A DNA stretch of 64,000 nt from Hyperoodon ampullatus (GCA_949752795.1 OX457056.1:93890942-93954941), one strand, 5' to 3'. Positions 23,085-34,512 are shown, counted from the stretch's first letter. The notes: generated by a model not told the origin, from the sequence alone. Translations and numbers: made by a program.

Positions 23085-23815
23085 CCAAAACAGCATGGAA
23101 AGACAATATATACCAGGGCTCAGGATGTAGACCATGAATAGTCGAGTTCCATTTTCCAAGAATAAGGAAGTTAGATTATGCACACTTGATATGTCAAAGA
23201 AGAAACAAAGGATGGCTTGCTATTTGAAATAAGCAACACTGTGGGAGATGGAGACTACTGAACTTCAGCCACTCTCTTAATCATATCTGTTCTGCTGTGT
23301 TCCAGCCTCCAACTAATGAAAGAGTCATCAAAGGGAATGGCTTTAAAATGAAAATAACTTTATTGAGAATATATAGATGGAATATAGTCTGTGTAAGAAG
23401 AATGAATGAATGTAAGAAGCATGACTGGAGGTCAAAAACAAGACTGATGATTTGAGAAAGAACCAATGGAGACTCAGGAAAAGATGAAAATAATTAACAC
23501 TGAAAGATAAAAACAGCCTACTGCAGAATCTGGGAGAAATTTCTACTAACTGTAAGGCGAATGGAAGTGTACTGAGAAAACAAAATGATAGTCTGCTTGT
23601 GCTTTCCCTCATGAAACAGAGCAGCCCTAGCAACCTGAGAGATGGCAGCAAGATACATAGATTCCCTTATCTTGCTCAGAGACACAGAGTCTGTCTAAGC
23701 AGAACTCCATACATGGGTGGCTGTCTTTTGAGATAGAGAGAGAACTTTCTTACTTCACTCCACACCCAAGTTTCTAGCCCTACTTGTAGACTATTAACTT
23801 CCTTAAGACAGCATG

Positions 23816-23865
<50 letters not shown>

Positions 23866-24063
23866 TAAATGCATCCATATGAGGCTGGTTCATCATAAGT
23901 AGAGTAATAAATAGAGTGATAAAGATGTAAGTGGAAACTAAAATGGTCCATGCTAAGAATTATGGTTCTTTTAAGAAGAGGACAAAAGGGAAACATTTTT
24001 ACAGCACTTAATATTCTAGGCATTAATCCAAGTGCTTTCTATGTTTTAAGCAGTGTTTAGACC
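23085..24063. other. Unassigned stretch with a TG microsatellite
   Basis: I recognise no family apart from the TG tract at 23817-23863. Overlapping minus-strand frames at 23281-23651 and 23676-24023 are low-complexity or chance. Confidence 0.45.
23817..23863. repeat. (TG)n microsatellite
   Basis: About 23 uninterrupted TG units, so it is likely length-variable between individuals. Confidence 0.98.
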
Positions 24064-24067
24064 AACC

Positions 24068-24400
24068 CTGTATTAGTCAGCATAGTATAAACTATGCTGT
24101 GGTAAAAATGAAATAAATAACTCCAAAATCTTCATAGTTAGCATAACACAAGTTTATTTCTTACTCCTGCAAAGTTGGATTTGAGTAGGCAGAGACTCTC
24201 CTCCACCTGGTAACTCAAGGATTCAGGCTCCCTCTGTCTTGTGATACCACCCAAGGGCACCCTGATAGAGAGAGAGAGGATGCAAAAGACAAACCAGCTC
24301 CTACCTGCCCCAGCCTGGCAATGACACATGACATTTCTACTTCCAGCCCATTGGCTGGAACTAGTCACATGGCCCCAGTCACAGCAAAGATGCCTGGGAA
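24068..24400. repeat. Dispersed mammalian repeat, family not placed
   Basis: 'ctgtattagtcagcatagta', 'acacaagtttatttcttactcctgcaaagt' and 'gctggaactagtcacatggcccc' recall an old medium-reiteration repeat. I cannot name the family with confidence. Non-coding. Confidence 0.5.
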
Positions 24401-24424
24401 ATGTCAAGGAGCTCATGGATATCT

Positions 24425-24612
24425 TAGTGAGCACTAACTGTCTCTTTCACAACCCTTGTGAGGAAGGTAATAGCATAATCCCGATGATTTTCACAGATGC
24501 TGAGAAACTGGCACAAAGAAAAAATAATTTACCCAAATCCACATTGTTAGTAAGTGACAGACCTGAGATTTTAACCAGACTATCTGATTCCAGAATCTGT
24601 GCTTTTAAAAAT
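24425..24612 (-). repeat. MIR, antisense
   Basis: 'acagatgctgagaaactggcac', 'aatttacccaaatccacattg' and 'gtaagtgacagacctgagat' are reversed MIR blocks. It abuts the Tigger-type element at 24622. Confidence 0.75.
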
Positions 24613-24621
24613 TATATTATG

Positions 24622-24808
24622 CAGCTGATCCTTGAACAACATGGGTTTGACCTGCACGGGGCCATTTATATGCAGATTTTTTCTGTCAATATGTGCTACA
24701 GTACTACACGATCTGTGGTTATGGAAGGCCGACTGTAAAGTTATACGTGGATTTTCAACTGAACGGGGTGGGGGCAACCCAACACCTGCATTGTTCAAGG
24801 GGCAACTG
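24622..24808. mobile_element. Tigger-type non-autonomous DNA transposon
   Basis: The left end cagctgatccttgaacaa and the reverse complement of the right end, cagttgccccttgaacaa, match at 15 of 18 bases, giving terminal inverted repeats. The interior has 'acagtactacacgatctgtgg' and 'aagttatacgtggatttt', typical of the TcMar-Tigger group. A TA follows the right end; the left TA appears mutated. It encodes no transposase. Confidence 0.88.
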
Positions 24809-25195
24809 TATTGCCTCTCAAAAGTAATAGAAATACCAATGATATTATTAATGATTTGTATCAGAGAAACAAACTGTGGATGGAGATAGAAAATCCTCTT
24901 TTGGAACCCCAGAGCCAGGTTACATGAGTACCAGCTGGATACTGAGGATTAGGAATTAAATGTGCAATCACTTTTCTGTAGACCTGAGAAAGACTCCACC
25001 AGAAGGCTAGTGATCAGCAAGGACAATTGAGGGAAATCCCTGCATCCCGCTTAGCGACCAACACCCGGTCTAGATACACCTCTCTGACTGACGATCAGGA
25101 GCATGAAAAAAATCAACTCAAGACATACAGGAAAGTATTGAAAATCTAAGATAAAGGGAATAGGAGATTGACAATACAGGAGCCTCTTCTCTAGA

Positions 25196-25415
25196 GCAGG
25201 GTGGCAAACCTTTTTGTAAAGATCCAGATGGTAAATTTTTTAGGAGTTACAGATTATACTGTTTCTGTCACAATTACCCAACTCTACAGAAGGACACAAA
25301 AGCAGCCACAGGCAATACATAAATGAAAGGGTATGGCTGTGTCCTGATAAAATTCTATTTACCAAAACAGACAACGGACCAGATTTGGCCCATGGACTTA
25401 GTTTGCCCACCTAAC
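25196..25415 (+). mobile_element. hAT-Charlie-type non-autonomous element
   Basis: 'ggtggcaaacctttttgtaaag' and the closing 'cttagtttgcccacct' frame a body with 'aaagcagccacaggcaatacataaatgaa' and 'accagatttggcccatgg'. This layout is that of a well-known small hAT family in mammals; the exact family name is not asserted. Non-coding. Confidence 0.8.
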
Positions 25416-25539
25416 ACTTGCTCTCAAAATAAGGAAATTAACAAATATAATGGATCATTACACATTTGAAAAATATTCAGTTTAGTAGGAATCCAAAAAT
25501 TAAAAATCTAAACGGTGACGGATATCATCATACCCAGCA

Positions 25540-25965
25540 TGCATGTTAAGTGAAATAAGTCAGACAGAGGAAGACAGGTAGAGTTTGATATCGCTTATAC
25601 GTGGAATTTAAAAAGTCAAACAGATTAGAATGGTGACTACCAGTGGTGGTGGGGGAAATGGGGAAATACTGGGCAAAAGATACAAACTTCCAGTTACAGG
25701 ATGAATACGTTCTGGGGATGTAATCACAGCATGACTACAGTTAACAGCACCATATGGTATACTTGAAAGTGCCTAAGAAAGTAGAGCTTAAATATTTTCA
25801 CCACGAAAAAGGTAATTATGTGAGATGATAGATGTGTTAACTAATCTTATTGTGGTAATTATTTCAATCATTTCAATATATATGTGTATCAAATCATCAC
25901 ATTGTACACCTTAAACTTATACAACGTTATATATCAATTACACCCCAATTAAGCTGGAAAAATAT
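25540..25965 (+). mobile_element. Old L1 (L1MA/MB-like) 3' end, sense
   Basis: 'gtgaaataagtcagacagagg', 'aaacttccagttacaggatgaata', 'gtatacttgaaagtgcctaag', 'gatagatgtgttaactaatctt' and 'cattgtacaccttaaacttatac' follow the L1M 3' UTR to its terminal 'ccaattaagctgg'. Confidence 0.88.
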
Positions 25966-26164
25966 ATACATGCATATATATGAGCCAATCTTATAAATAT
26001 GTATTTAAAACTGCAGAAGATAAAGACAGGGTACAAACCATAAAATGTTAATAGTGAGTTAAGATGTAAGAATATAGGAGGATGCATCTTTGTTTTTTGT
26101 ATTATTTGGGTTTTTCTACATAACATTTCATATTCAGAAAAAAATTTTATAAAATACAAAAGGA

Positions 26165-26325
26165 AACTCATGGGCTTTTGAGTCGGACCTGCCTTGAATT
26201 CTCTGCTACACACTAGCTGGTGATCTTGGACAAATTACTTTACACCTTTGCCTCCCAATGTTCTCATTTGAAAAAAAATGGACATAATCACATTTCCTTC
26301 ACATGATTTCTTCAAGGATTAAATG
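26165..26325 (+). repeat. MIR, sense
   Basis: 'cactagctggtgatcttggacaaattact', 'gttctcatttg' and 'ttcttcaaggattaaatg' follow MIR order. Confidence 0.75.
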
Positions 26326-26400
26326 TGTGTGTGTGTGTATGTATACACACACATATAGTATACATATTAAATGAGTGTATATATATAGTATATATATATC
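26325..26400. repeat. TG/TA microsatellite with perfect hairpin
   Basis: An 11-bp arm ending gtgtgtgtat (26330-26340) is matched by atacacacac (26343-26353) with a 2-base loop, followed by TATA runs. It is probably slippage with local inversion. Confidence 0.85.
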
Positions 26401-26484
26401 CCTATCTCTGATCTCCAGGAGAGTTAGCTGTGGTTTCTAGAACCCTACGCTGAAACCTGCATGGCACTCACTGCTCTACAGTGG

Positions 26485-26605
26485 CATTGTTTGTGTGCCT
26501 GTCTGTCTCATCCACTAGACTGTAGTACACAAACTGAGGACAGAGATGGTCATGGTCATGGTTTCCTAGGCTCCCAGCAAAGCATCCGGCACACTATTGT
26601 AGTTG
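26485..26605 (+). repeat. L2 3'-end scrap, sense
   Basis: 'ccactagactgtagtacac' and 'ctcccagcaaagcatccggcacac' resemble the L2 3' terminus. The match is weak. Confidence 0.45.
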
Positions 26606-27080
26606 GGCTCTTCTTACAGTCACTTTGGTACGTCTTCTTCACTACCACACTGAACACAGCTCCCCTTGGTGCCTTAAGACCCAATTCTTAGCACACAGGA
26701 CAAAGTGATCTCATGAATCCTGAGTGAGAAGCAACAGGGAGCTGCAGGCAGCACAGACCTGTACGTAATGGGAATGATGGACCTGAGCTGTGGCAACAGA
26801 GAGGGCCAGGGATGCATAACAATTGCATAATTTCAATCTACCTCACTTTCTGCCAGTCCTCCCCTCTGTTTCACATTTCTTGCAATATTGTAAAATGTTT
26901 GCCAAAGGCTGGGCAGAGATGAGTGTACAAAATCTGTCTACCAATCTCCAATTTGACTGGTCGTTCTTGCTCTTCATACAATCTTGGATGTAAATCTGTA
27001 GTCTCCCTCTTCTTGGCAGTAAGTCGGCAACCCATTCTTGGTAGAACTGTGAACACGATGCCCTTATTAGTAAGGAAATC
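26606..27080. other. Unassigned stretch
   Basis: No family and no coding signal recognised. Confidence 0.4.
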
Positions 27081-27084
27081 AGAA

Positions 27085-27315
27085 CAACAACTACTACGTA
27101 CTGGGTGCTTACTCTAAGTCATGTCCTATGCTAAATGTCTTACATACATTATTTCACGTAGTCCTCACAACAAATCTTTGAGATGAACATTACTGTCCCA
27201 ATTTTGCAGATGAAGAAACTAATGGAGTAACTTGCCCAAGGTCCCCCTTTTAAAAAGTGTTATAGTCAGGATTTGAAACAAGTCTTTCTGTCCTGTTCAA
27301 ACTGTACTGCCAAGA
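27085..27315 (-). repeat. MIR, near full length, antisense
   Basis: 'tactgggtgcttactctaag', 'atttcacgtagtcctcacaac', 'ttttgcagatgaagaaact' and 'taacttgcccaaggtcc' are reversed MIR blocks in order. Confidence 0.85.
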
Positions 27316-28336
27316 ATTATGGATATAGGGGACTCACTATAGATCACTCAACAAAAGCTTAGTTAGGAAAGACCCCAATAACGAATTAAATGTCCAAGTA
27401 TGATGGTAAGTGACTCATCTAAAAGACCAAGGGTCAGTTTGAACTACTGATAAGTATGTAGCCTTTAAGAGACTTTGGTTATAGGGGTAGCAATCACAGA
27501 CCTCAAAAGCATGTTGGAAGATGACCCCAATTAACACCACTGTGCATACTCAGTTTAGCTGTAATATCAAGTAACCACTACAACATCCTCAAAGCTCCAG
27601 GTTCAGTTTTCCAGAGTCACTGATAACAGTTTTGTTTTCAGAACAAACAGGTAGAATGGGATAAAGATTCCCAGTGGATAGTTAGTCTCTAGCAGTGTCT
27701 ATGACCCACATTTTAAGCCCTAGAAATAAACACAGAACACAGAAAGGTCTGTCCATCATGTTGGTTCAGACAAAGGTAAACCCAATTAGGTGTAACCAAC
27801 AAAGTGAGGAAAGTTGCTGAGTAGAGGAAAATTCCTCACCATTAAAAAAAGGCAGCAAGACAAATCTACTTTTCTAGGGGGTAATGGGATTTACTCTGAC
27901 GTCTGTGCTTAGATTCGAATCTTTGGTGGAAGAAAAGCTTATAGCTTAATTTTGCAAGACCCAGCATGGAACCTTTTTTGGCCAGTAGGGAGATGGGGTC
28001 TGAGAAAATTGGATTAGAGCTCCTGATATAAGGACCTGTGTAATCGAGAGGAAAGTGCAATTATAAGCAATTGTACCAGACAAGTCTTTCCCTGTGTGAT
28101 GTTTCAATTTTAGAAAAGACCACAAGCTGGATAACCAAGCCATCACTGATCTGTCCCAACCAGCAAGTAAGCTGATCCTGTACTGCAACAGTTTTTGCTC
28201 TTGGTAACTGGAAAGAATAAATCCTTCTTCAAGCCAATCATTTTGAGTTCTAATGTCCCTCTTTTTAGAAAAAAGAACAGTCAGCTCCTGAAAGAAGAAA
28301 GACTGCTCCTTCACTTGTTATTGATGTGCCTACCTC
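27316..28336. other. Unassigned stretch, no gene seen
   Basis: I can name no repeat here. The minus-strand frames at 27866-28314 overlap one another in two registers and show no domain. Confidence 0.45.
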
Positions 28337-28355
28337 TACTTCACTACTCATTTTA

Positions 28356-28382
28356 TTTTTTATTTTATTCTTTTTTTTTTTT
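28356..28382 (-). mobile_element. Poly(A)-only retro-insertion between perfect target-site repeats
   Basis: The 18-bp sequence acttcactactcatttta occurs at 28338-28355 and again at 28383-28400, 27 bases apart. Only a T-rich stretch (ttttttattttattc then pure T) lies between. Read on the minus strand this is an A-rich tail with nothing in front of it. It looks like an L1-style insertion in which reverse transcription ended within the tail. Confidence 0.75.
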
Positions 28383-28459
28383 ACTTCACTACTCATTTTA
28401 GTCAGCAACCAACTTCCCTTTTTCCACCCCCAAACTATACGTGAGCTGGTTTCAGGGGT

Positions 28460-28640
28460 GATGCCCTTCTCAATGTTCTCATAACTCCTATCATTTAACT
28501 TACTGCACTATAATATAATTGTTTCTGTTTCTTCCCATATGAGAATGTAAGCTCTTTGTCTTATTCATTTTTGTAGGTCAGTGTCTAGCACAGTGTCATA
28601 CACATGGTAAGTTATCAAGAAAGGTTTCTTGAATGGATTC
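28460..28640 (+). mobile_element. L2 3' end, sense
   Basis: 'gagaatgtaagctctttgtctt', 'gtcagtgtctagcacagtgtc' and 'ggtttcttgaatggatt' match the L2 3' terminus. Confidence 0.75.
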
Positions 28641-28719
28641 ACAAATGGTTGGATGAGTAAGTAAATGGTTAACCCAGAGGTCCTCTGAAGGCCTGCTTTA
28701 GGAGGATGTGCTTGGGTGA

Positions 28720-28870
28720 TCTTTCAGAACATTTTGGCTCCTTCTGTAGCTTTCAGATGAATTACTTAACATCACTGAGGTTCAGTGTTCTTACTTGTAA
28801 ACTGAAAGCAATGTTACTCATTTCATTAGGTTGTTGTGAAGCTCAAAATAAGTACATCATGCTGGGTACC
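28720..28870 (+). repeat. MIR, sense
   Basis: 'gatgaattacttaacatcactgagg', 'cttacttgtaaactgaaagc' and 'aggttgttgtgaagctcaaaa' follow MIR order. Confidence 0.7.
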
Positions 28871-30028
28871 TATCCAGGAACCAGACACTGTCCCTTCTCA
28901 CTTTATGTTCAGTTTGTCTTCTACTGGAAAAAGTTAGCCAGTGTTTCCCTGGGGCAGCAGGCATGCTATAATGGGGATAAAATGATAACTTGGCCCTAAC
29001 AGCTCAAGTGTTTGAGTCTGAGGGGTTCAGAGGATTTTTATCTGGCGGAGGGTGAGGGGGAGTGATGAGGACTATATCTGCTCCTCAATTCAGCTTATCT
29101 TACAATAGAGCTTGTGAATTAGAGTATTTAAGAATAGTGCCCAAACTTCCACTTCTCACAATATTACAGAATAAATACCATGAGGAACCTCCTCAGCTTA
29201 CAACACCTAAAAATATGTAGATAAAAGCTGTTAAAATGCTTACCTGAGCTGTCAGGAAAATGATGGAAATCATCAGAGGCTAAAAATACAAGAAAGCACA
29301 AATCTTCAGAGGTAACCACCCTGAAGCAATGGGGCCCTGTGGTCATTAACTTATCACTGGTGGCCTAGAGTCTTTATTTTAATGGGCCTCAAGCAGGGTT
29401 GGGGATACAATGCCTAGGACTTAAACCAGATTAAGACATAAAAAGATCCCTAAATAGTTCAGGACACAGAAGTTGACATTTTTAATGCAAAGGTAAACCA
29501 AAAGAAGAAAATCTATCCCACAAAGGAAAATAGTGAAGAAACATTCTTATCTCAACATTGACTCTGGGTAGAGTCTATCTTGAAAATTGCTATTTACAAG
29601 TGATCCTCATGAGAGTTTAGAGCCAAAATCTAGAATTCATACTACCTAAGTGGTCCCCAAATACTCAACTTTGGAATTTAAAGTGATTCAAGATTCATAA
29701 TGACTTCCTGGAAAAATATTCCTTAAATCAAGGCCTCAAATAGTTCCCTCAGGTAATTATAAACTCATTGAAATATAAAAATTATAAAACACAAGAAGAA
29801 ACAAGTCATTTGAGGGAGAATAAGCAGAAATAACAAATAGTGAGATTATAGCCACAAAAATGGATGATATTAGAATTATCAATTAAGAAATATAAAATAA
29901 GTAGTTTTGATACTCAATAAAAGAAAGAGATTATTTGAAGTATAACAAGGTACTAGATACTTTGAAATATGGTCAGGTGGATTTTTTTTTTTATCAAGAT
30001 AATTTAGAAATTTTATTAAGTGTTTCTC

Positions 30029-33000
30029 TTTTTTTTTTTAACAAATTTAATCAGTTATACATATACATATGTTCCCATATCCCCACCCTTTTGCGTCTCC
30101 CTCCCACCCTCCCTATCCCACCCCTCCAGGCGGTCACAAAGCACCGAGCTGATCTCCCTGTGCTATGCGGCTGCTTCCCACTAGCGATCTACCTTACATT
30201 TGGTAGTGTATATATGTCCATGCCGCTCTTTCGCTTTGTCACAGCTTACCCTTCCCCCTCCCCATATCCTCAAGTCCATTCTCTAGTAGGTCTGTGTCTT
30301 TATTCCTGTCTTACCCCTATGTTCTTCATGACATTTTTTTTCTTAAATTCCATATATATGTGTCAACATACAGTATTTGTCTTTCTCTTTCTGACTTACT
30401 TTACTCTGTATGACAGACTCTAGGTCCATCCACGTCATTACAAATAGCTCACTTTCGTTTCTTTTTATCGCTGAGTAATATTCCATTGTATATATGTGCC
30501 ACATCTTCTTTATCCATTCATCCGATGATGGACACTTAGGTTGTTTCCATCTCCGGGCTATTGTAAATAGGGCTGCTATGAACATTTTGGTACATGACTC
30601 TTTTTGAATTATGGTTTTCTCAGGGTATATGCCCAGTAGTGGGATTGCTGGGTCATATGGTAGTTCTATTTGTAGTTTTTTAAGGAACCTCCATACTGTT
30701 CTCCATAGTGGCTGTATCAATTCACATTCCCAGCAGCAGTGCCAGAGTGTTCCCTTTTTCTCCACACCCTCTCCAGCATTTATTGTTTCTAGATTTTTTG
30801 ATGATGGCCATTCTGACTGGTGTGAGATGATATCTCATTGTAGTTTTGATTTGCATTTCTCTAATGAGTAAAGATGTTGAGCATCCTTTCATGTGTTTGT
30901 TGGCAGTCTGTATATCTTCTGTGGAGAAATGTCTATTTAGGTCTTCTGCCCATTTTTGGATTGGGTTGTTTGTTTTTTTGTTATTGAGCTGCATGAGCTG
31001 CTTATAAATTTTGGAGATTAATCCTTTGTCAGTTGCTTCATTTGCAAATATTTTCTTCCATTCTGAGGGTTGTCTTTTGGTCTTGTTCATGGTTTCCTTT
31101 GCTGTGCAAAAGCTTTTAAGTTTCATTAAGTCCCATGTGTTTATTTTTGTCTTTATTTCCATTTCTCTAGGAGGTGGGTCAAAAAGGATCTTGCTGTGAT
31201 TTATGTCATAGAGTGTTCTGCCTATATTTTCCTCTAAGAGTTTGATGGTGTCTGGCCTTACATTTAGGTCTTTAATCCATTTTGAGTTTATTTTTGTGTA
31301 TGGTGTTAGGGAGTGATCTAATCTCATACTTTTACATGTCCCTGTCCAGTTTTCCCAGCACCACTTATTGAAGAGACTGTCCTTTCTCCACTGTACATTC
31401 CTGCCTCCTTTATCAAAGATAAGGTGACCATATGTGCATGGGTTTATCTCTGGGCTTTCTATCCTGTTCCATTGATCTATCTTTCTGTTTTTGTGCCAGT
31501 ACCATCCTGTCTTGATTACTGTAGCTTTGTAGTATACTCTGAAGTCAGGGAGCCTGATTCCTCCAGCTCCATTTTTCGTTCTCAAGATTGCTTTGGCTAT
31601 TCGGGGTCTTTTGTGTTTCCATACAAATTGTGAAATTTTTTGTTCTAGTTCTGTGAAAAATGCCAGTGGTAGTTTGATAGGGATTGTATTGAATCTGTAG
31701 ATTGCTTTGGGTAGTAGAGTCATTTTCACAATGTTGATTCTTCCAATCCAAGAACATGGTACATCTCTCCATCTATTTGTATCATCTTTTATTTCTTTCA
31801 TCAGTGTCTTATAATTTTCTGCATACAGGTCTTTTGTCTCCTTCGGTAGGTTTATTCCTAGATATTTTATTCTTTTTGTTGCAATGGTAAATGGGAGTGT
31901 TTCCTTGATTTCACTTTCAGATTTTTCATCATTAGTATATAGGAATGCCAGAGATTTCTGTGCATTAATTTTGTATCCTGCTACTTTACCAAATTCATTG
32001 ATTAGCTCTAGTAGTTTTCTGGTAGCATCTTTAGGATTCTCTATGTATAGTATCATGTCATCTGCAAACAGTGACAGCTTTACTTCTTCTTTTCCGATTT
32101 GGATTCCTTTTATTTCCTTTTCTTCTCTGATTGCTGTGGCTAAAACTTCCAAAACTATGTTGAATAAGAGTGGTGAGAGTGGGCAACCTTGTCTTGTTCC
32201 TGATCTTAGTGGAAATGGTTTCAGATTTTCACCATTGAGGAAGATGCTGGCTGTGGGTTTGTCATATATGGCCTTTATTATGTTGAGGAAAGTTCCCTCT
32301 ATGCCTACTTTCTGCAGGGTTTTTATCATAAATAGGTGTTGAATTTTGTCGAAAGCTTTCTCTGCATCTATTGAGATGATCATATGGTTTTTCTCCTTCA
32401 ATTTGTTAATATGGTGTATCACATTGATTGATTTGCGTATATTGAAGAATCCTTGCATTCCTGGAATAAACCCCACTTGATCATGGTGTATGATCCTTTT
32501 AATGTGTTGTTGGATTCTGTTTGCTAGTATTTTGTTGAGGATTTTTGCATCTATGTTCATCAGTGATATTGGCCTGTGGTTTTCTTTCTTTGTGACATCC
32601 TTGCCTGGTTTTGGTATCAAGGTGATGGTAGCCTCGTAGAATGAGTTTGGGAGTGTTCCTCCCTCTGCTATATTTTGGAAGAGTTGGAGAAGGATAGGTG
32701 TTAACTCTTCTCTAAATGCTTGATAGAATTCGCCTGTGAAGCCATCTGGTCCTGGGCTTTTGTTTGTTGGAAGATTTTTTATCACAGTTTCAATTTCAGT
32801 GCTTGTGGTTGATCTGTTCATATTTTCTATTTCTTCCTGATTCAGTCTTGGCACGTTGTGCATTTCTAAGAATTTGTCCATTTCTTCCAGGTTGTCCATT
32901 TTATTGGCATAGAGTTGCTTGTAGTAATCTCTCAAGATCTTTTGTATTTCTGCAGTGTCAGTTGTTACTTCTCCTTTTTCATTTCTAATTCTATTGATTT

Positions 33001-33757
33001 GAGTCTTCTCCCTTTTTTTCTTGATGAGTCTGGCTAATGGTTTATCAATTTTGTTTATCTTCTCAAAGAACCAGCTTTTAGTTTTATTGATCTTTGCTAT
33101 CGTTTCCTTCATTTCTTTTTCATTTATTTCTGATCTGATTTTTATGATTTCTTTCCTTCTGCTAACTTTGGGATGTTTTTGTTCTTCTTTCTCTAATTGC
33201 TTTAGGTGCAAGGTTAGGTTGTTTATTCGAGATGTTTCCTGTTTCTTAAGGTAGGATTGTATTGCTATAAACTTCCCTCTTAGAACTGCTTTTGCTGCAC
33301 CCCATAGGTTTTGGGTCGTCGTGTCTCCATTGTCATTTGTTTCTAGGTATTTTTTAATTTCCTTTTTGATTTCTTCAGTGATCACTTCGTTATTAAGTAG
33401 TGTATTGTTTAGCCTCCATGTGTTTGTATTTTTTACAGCTCTTTTCCTGTAATTGATATCTAGTCTCATAGCATTGTGGTCAGAAAAGATACTTGATACA
33501 ATTTCAATTTTCTTAAATTTACCAAGGCTTGATTTGTGACCCAAGATATGATCTATCCTGGAGAATGTTCCATGAGCACTTGAGAAAAATGTGTATTCTG
33601 TTGTTTTTGGATGGAATGTCCTATAAATATCAATTAAGTCCATCTTGTTTAATGTATCATTTAAAGCTTGTGTTTCCTTATTTATTTTCATTTTGGATGA
33701 TCTGTCCATTGGTGAAAGTGAGGTGTGAAAGTCCCCTACTGTGAGTGTGTTACTGTC
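30029..33757 (-). mobile_element. Young cetacean-type L1, 5'-truncated, 3.7 kb
   Basis: Poly-T at 30029-30039 marks the 3' tail. The reversed 3' UTR has 'aaagcaccgagctgatctcc' and 'ctccctcccaccctccctatccc'. The ORF2 region follows up to 33757. The L1 5' UTR, ORF1 and roughly the first 140 codons of ORF2 are absent. At 33757 it meets a SINE in opposite orientation. A short internal loss is visible near 30040, where the usual 3' UTR start is shortened. I found no convincing target-site duplication. Confidence 0.93.
30346..33757 (-). pseudogene. L1 ORF2p: C-terminal ~90%, one frameshift
   Basis: ORF2p is the L1 endonuclease/reverse transcriptase that carries out target-primed reverse transcription. 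The main frame is open from the truncation point to about 30722. The endonuclease domain is cut: residues before about 140 of the usual ~1275 are missing. VGDF is present but followed by His where GDFN has the catalytic Asn; IDH and SDH are kept. The reverse-transcriptase core is intact, with [16 protein letters not shown] and the catalytic LFADDMILY at 32057-32068. The C-terminal cysteine motif CWRGCGEKG is split: a T5 run at 30755-30759 (A5 on the coding strand) appears one base too long. The other frame carries on with HCCWEC and runs to the normal end. An in-frame ATG within the adjoining SINE extends the open frame to 33775, which is accidental. It cannot give working ORF2p without its N-terminus. 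Confidence 0.9.
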
Positions 33758-34052
33758 CCACATGCCGTGGAGCAACTAAGCTCATGCGCCACAACTACTG
33801 AGCCTGCGCTCTAGAGCCCGCGAGCCACAACTACTGAAGCCCGTGTGCCACAACTACTGGAGCCTGCAAACCTAGAGCCTGTGCTCTGCAACAAGAGAAA
33901 CCACCACAATGAGAAGCCTACACCCCGCAACAAAGAGTAGCCCCTGCTCACTGCAACTAGAGAAAGCCCACGTGCAGCAGCGAAGACCCAATGCAGCCAA
34001 ATATTAAATAAATGAATAAATTTAAAAAATAATCTTAACGTTATAAAAAAAA
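33758..34052 (+). mobile_element. 5'-truncated CHR-1-like SINE joined to the L1
   Basis: It begins inside the SINE body at 'ccacatgccgtggagcaac', so the tRNA-derived head with the promoter boxes is missing. It continues through repeated 'gccacaactactg' blocks and 'cgaagacccaatgcagcc' to an A-rich tail ending at the A run near 34052. SINEs of this family normally keep the 5' head, so truncation at the exact boundary with the L1's own truncated 5' end is unusual. Confidence 0.88.
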
Positions 34053-34326
34053 AGAAATGAACAAATATTTGGAATTAAATATATTTGGAAAAGAAGACAT
34101 AGGGACTATAGTTAAGATATCTAACATATACCTTATCAGAGTACAAGAAAGAGATAATAGAAAAACTGTAGAATAAGGCAATATTCAAAGAGATGTTTAT
34201 AAGAATTTTCATGAATTTACAGAAACAGAAATCTTCAGATTTAGGAAAACCAATGAATCCCTAGCAGGATAAATAAAAAGAAATACAAGGCTAGATAGAT
34301 ATATTGTAATGATACAGCAGAATACC

Positions 34327-34391
34327 AAAAGAAGGAAAGGAAGAAAGAAGGGGGAAGGGAGAGAAGGAAGGAGAAAAGGAAGGAAAGAGAA
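34327..34391. repeat. 65-base pure purine tract
   Basis: Only A and G occur on the + strand, with ggaa, gaaa and gggaag repeats, inside the old L1M ORF1 region. It probably grew by slippage from an A-rich stretch. Confidence 0.95.
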
Positions 34392-34512
34392 TAAAAGAAA
34401 AAGAAAGACAACCTTAAAGACAACCAGAGAAAAACACAGATTACTGACAAAGGAACAAATTAGGTTGACATCTGATTTCCCAGTAGGCACTATGAAAATC
34501 AGAATATAATGG

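Noticed and set aside
30722..33775. A 1017-codon open frame that could be taken for a host gene
   Set aside because: It is L1 ORF2 throughout ([14 protein letters not shown]), antisense, and its first six or so codons come from the adjoining SINE. It has no host function.
30029..34052. Target-site duplication for the L1/SINE composite
   Set aside because: I compared the bases just outside both ends and found only short A/T-rich similarities (such as agaaat), not enough to claim.
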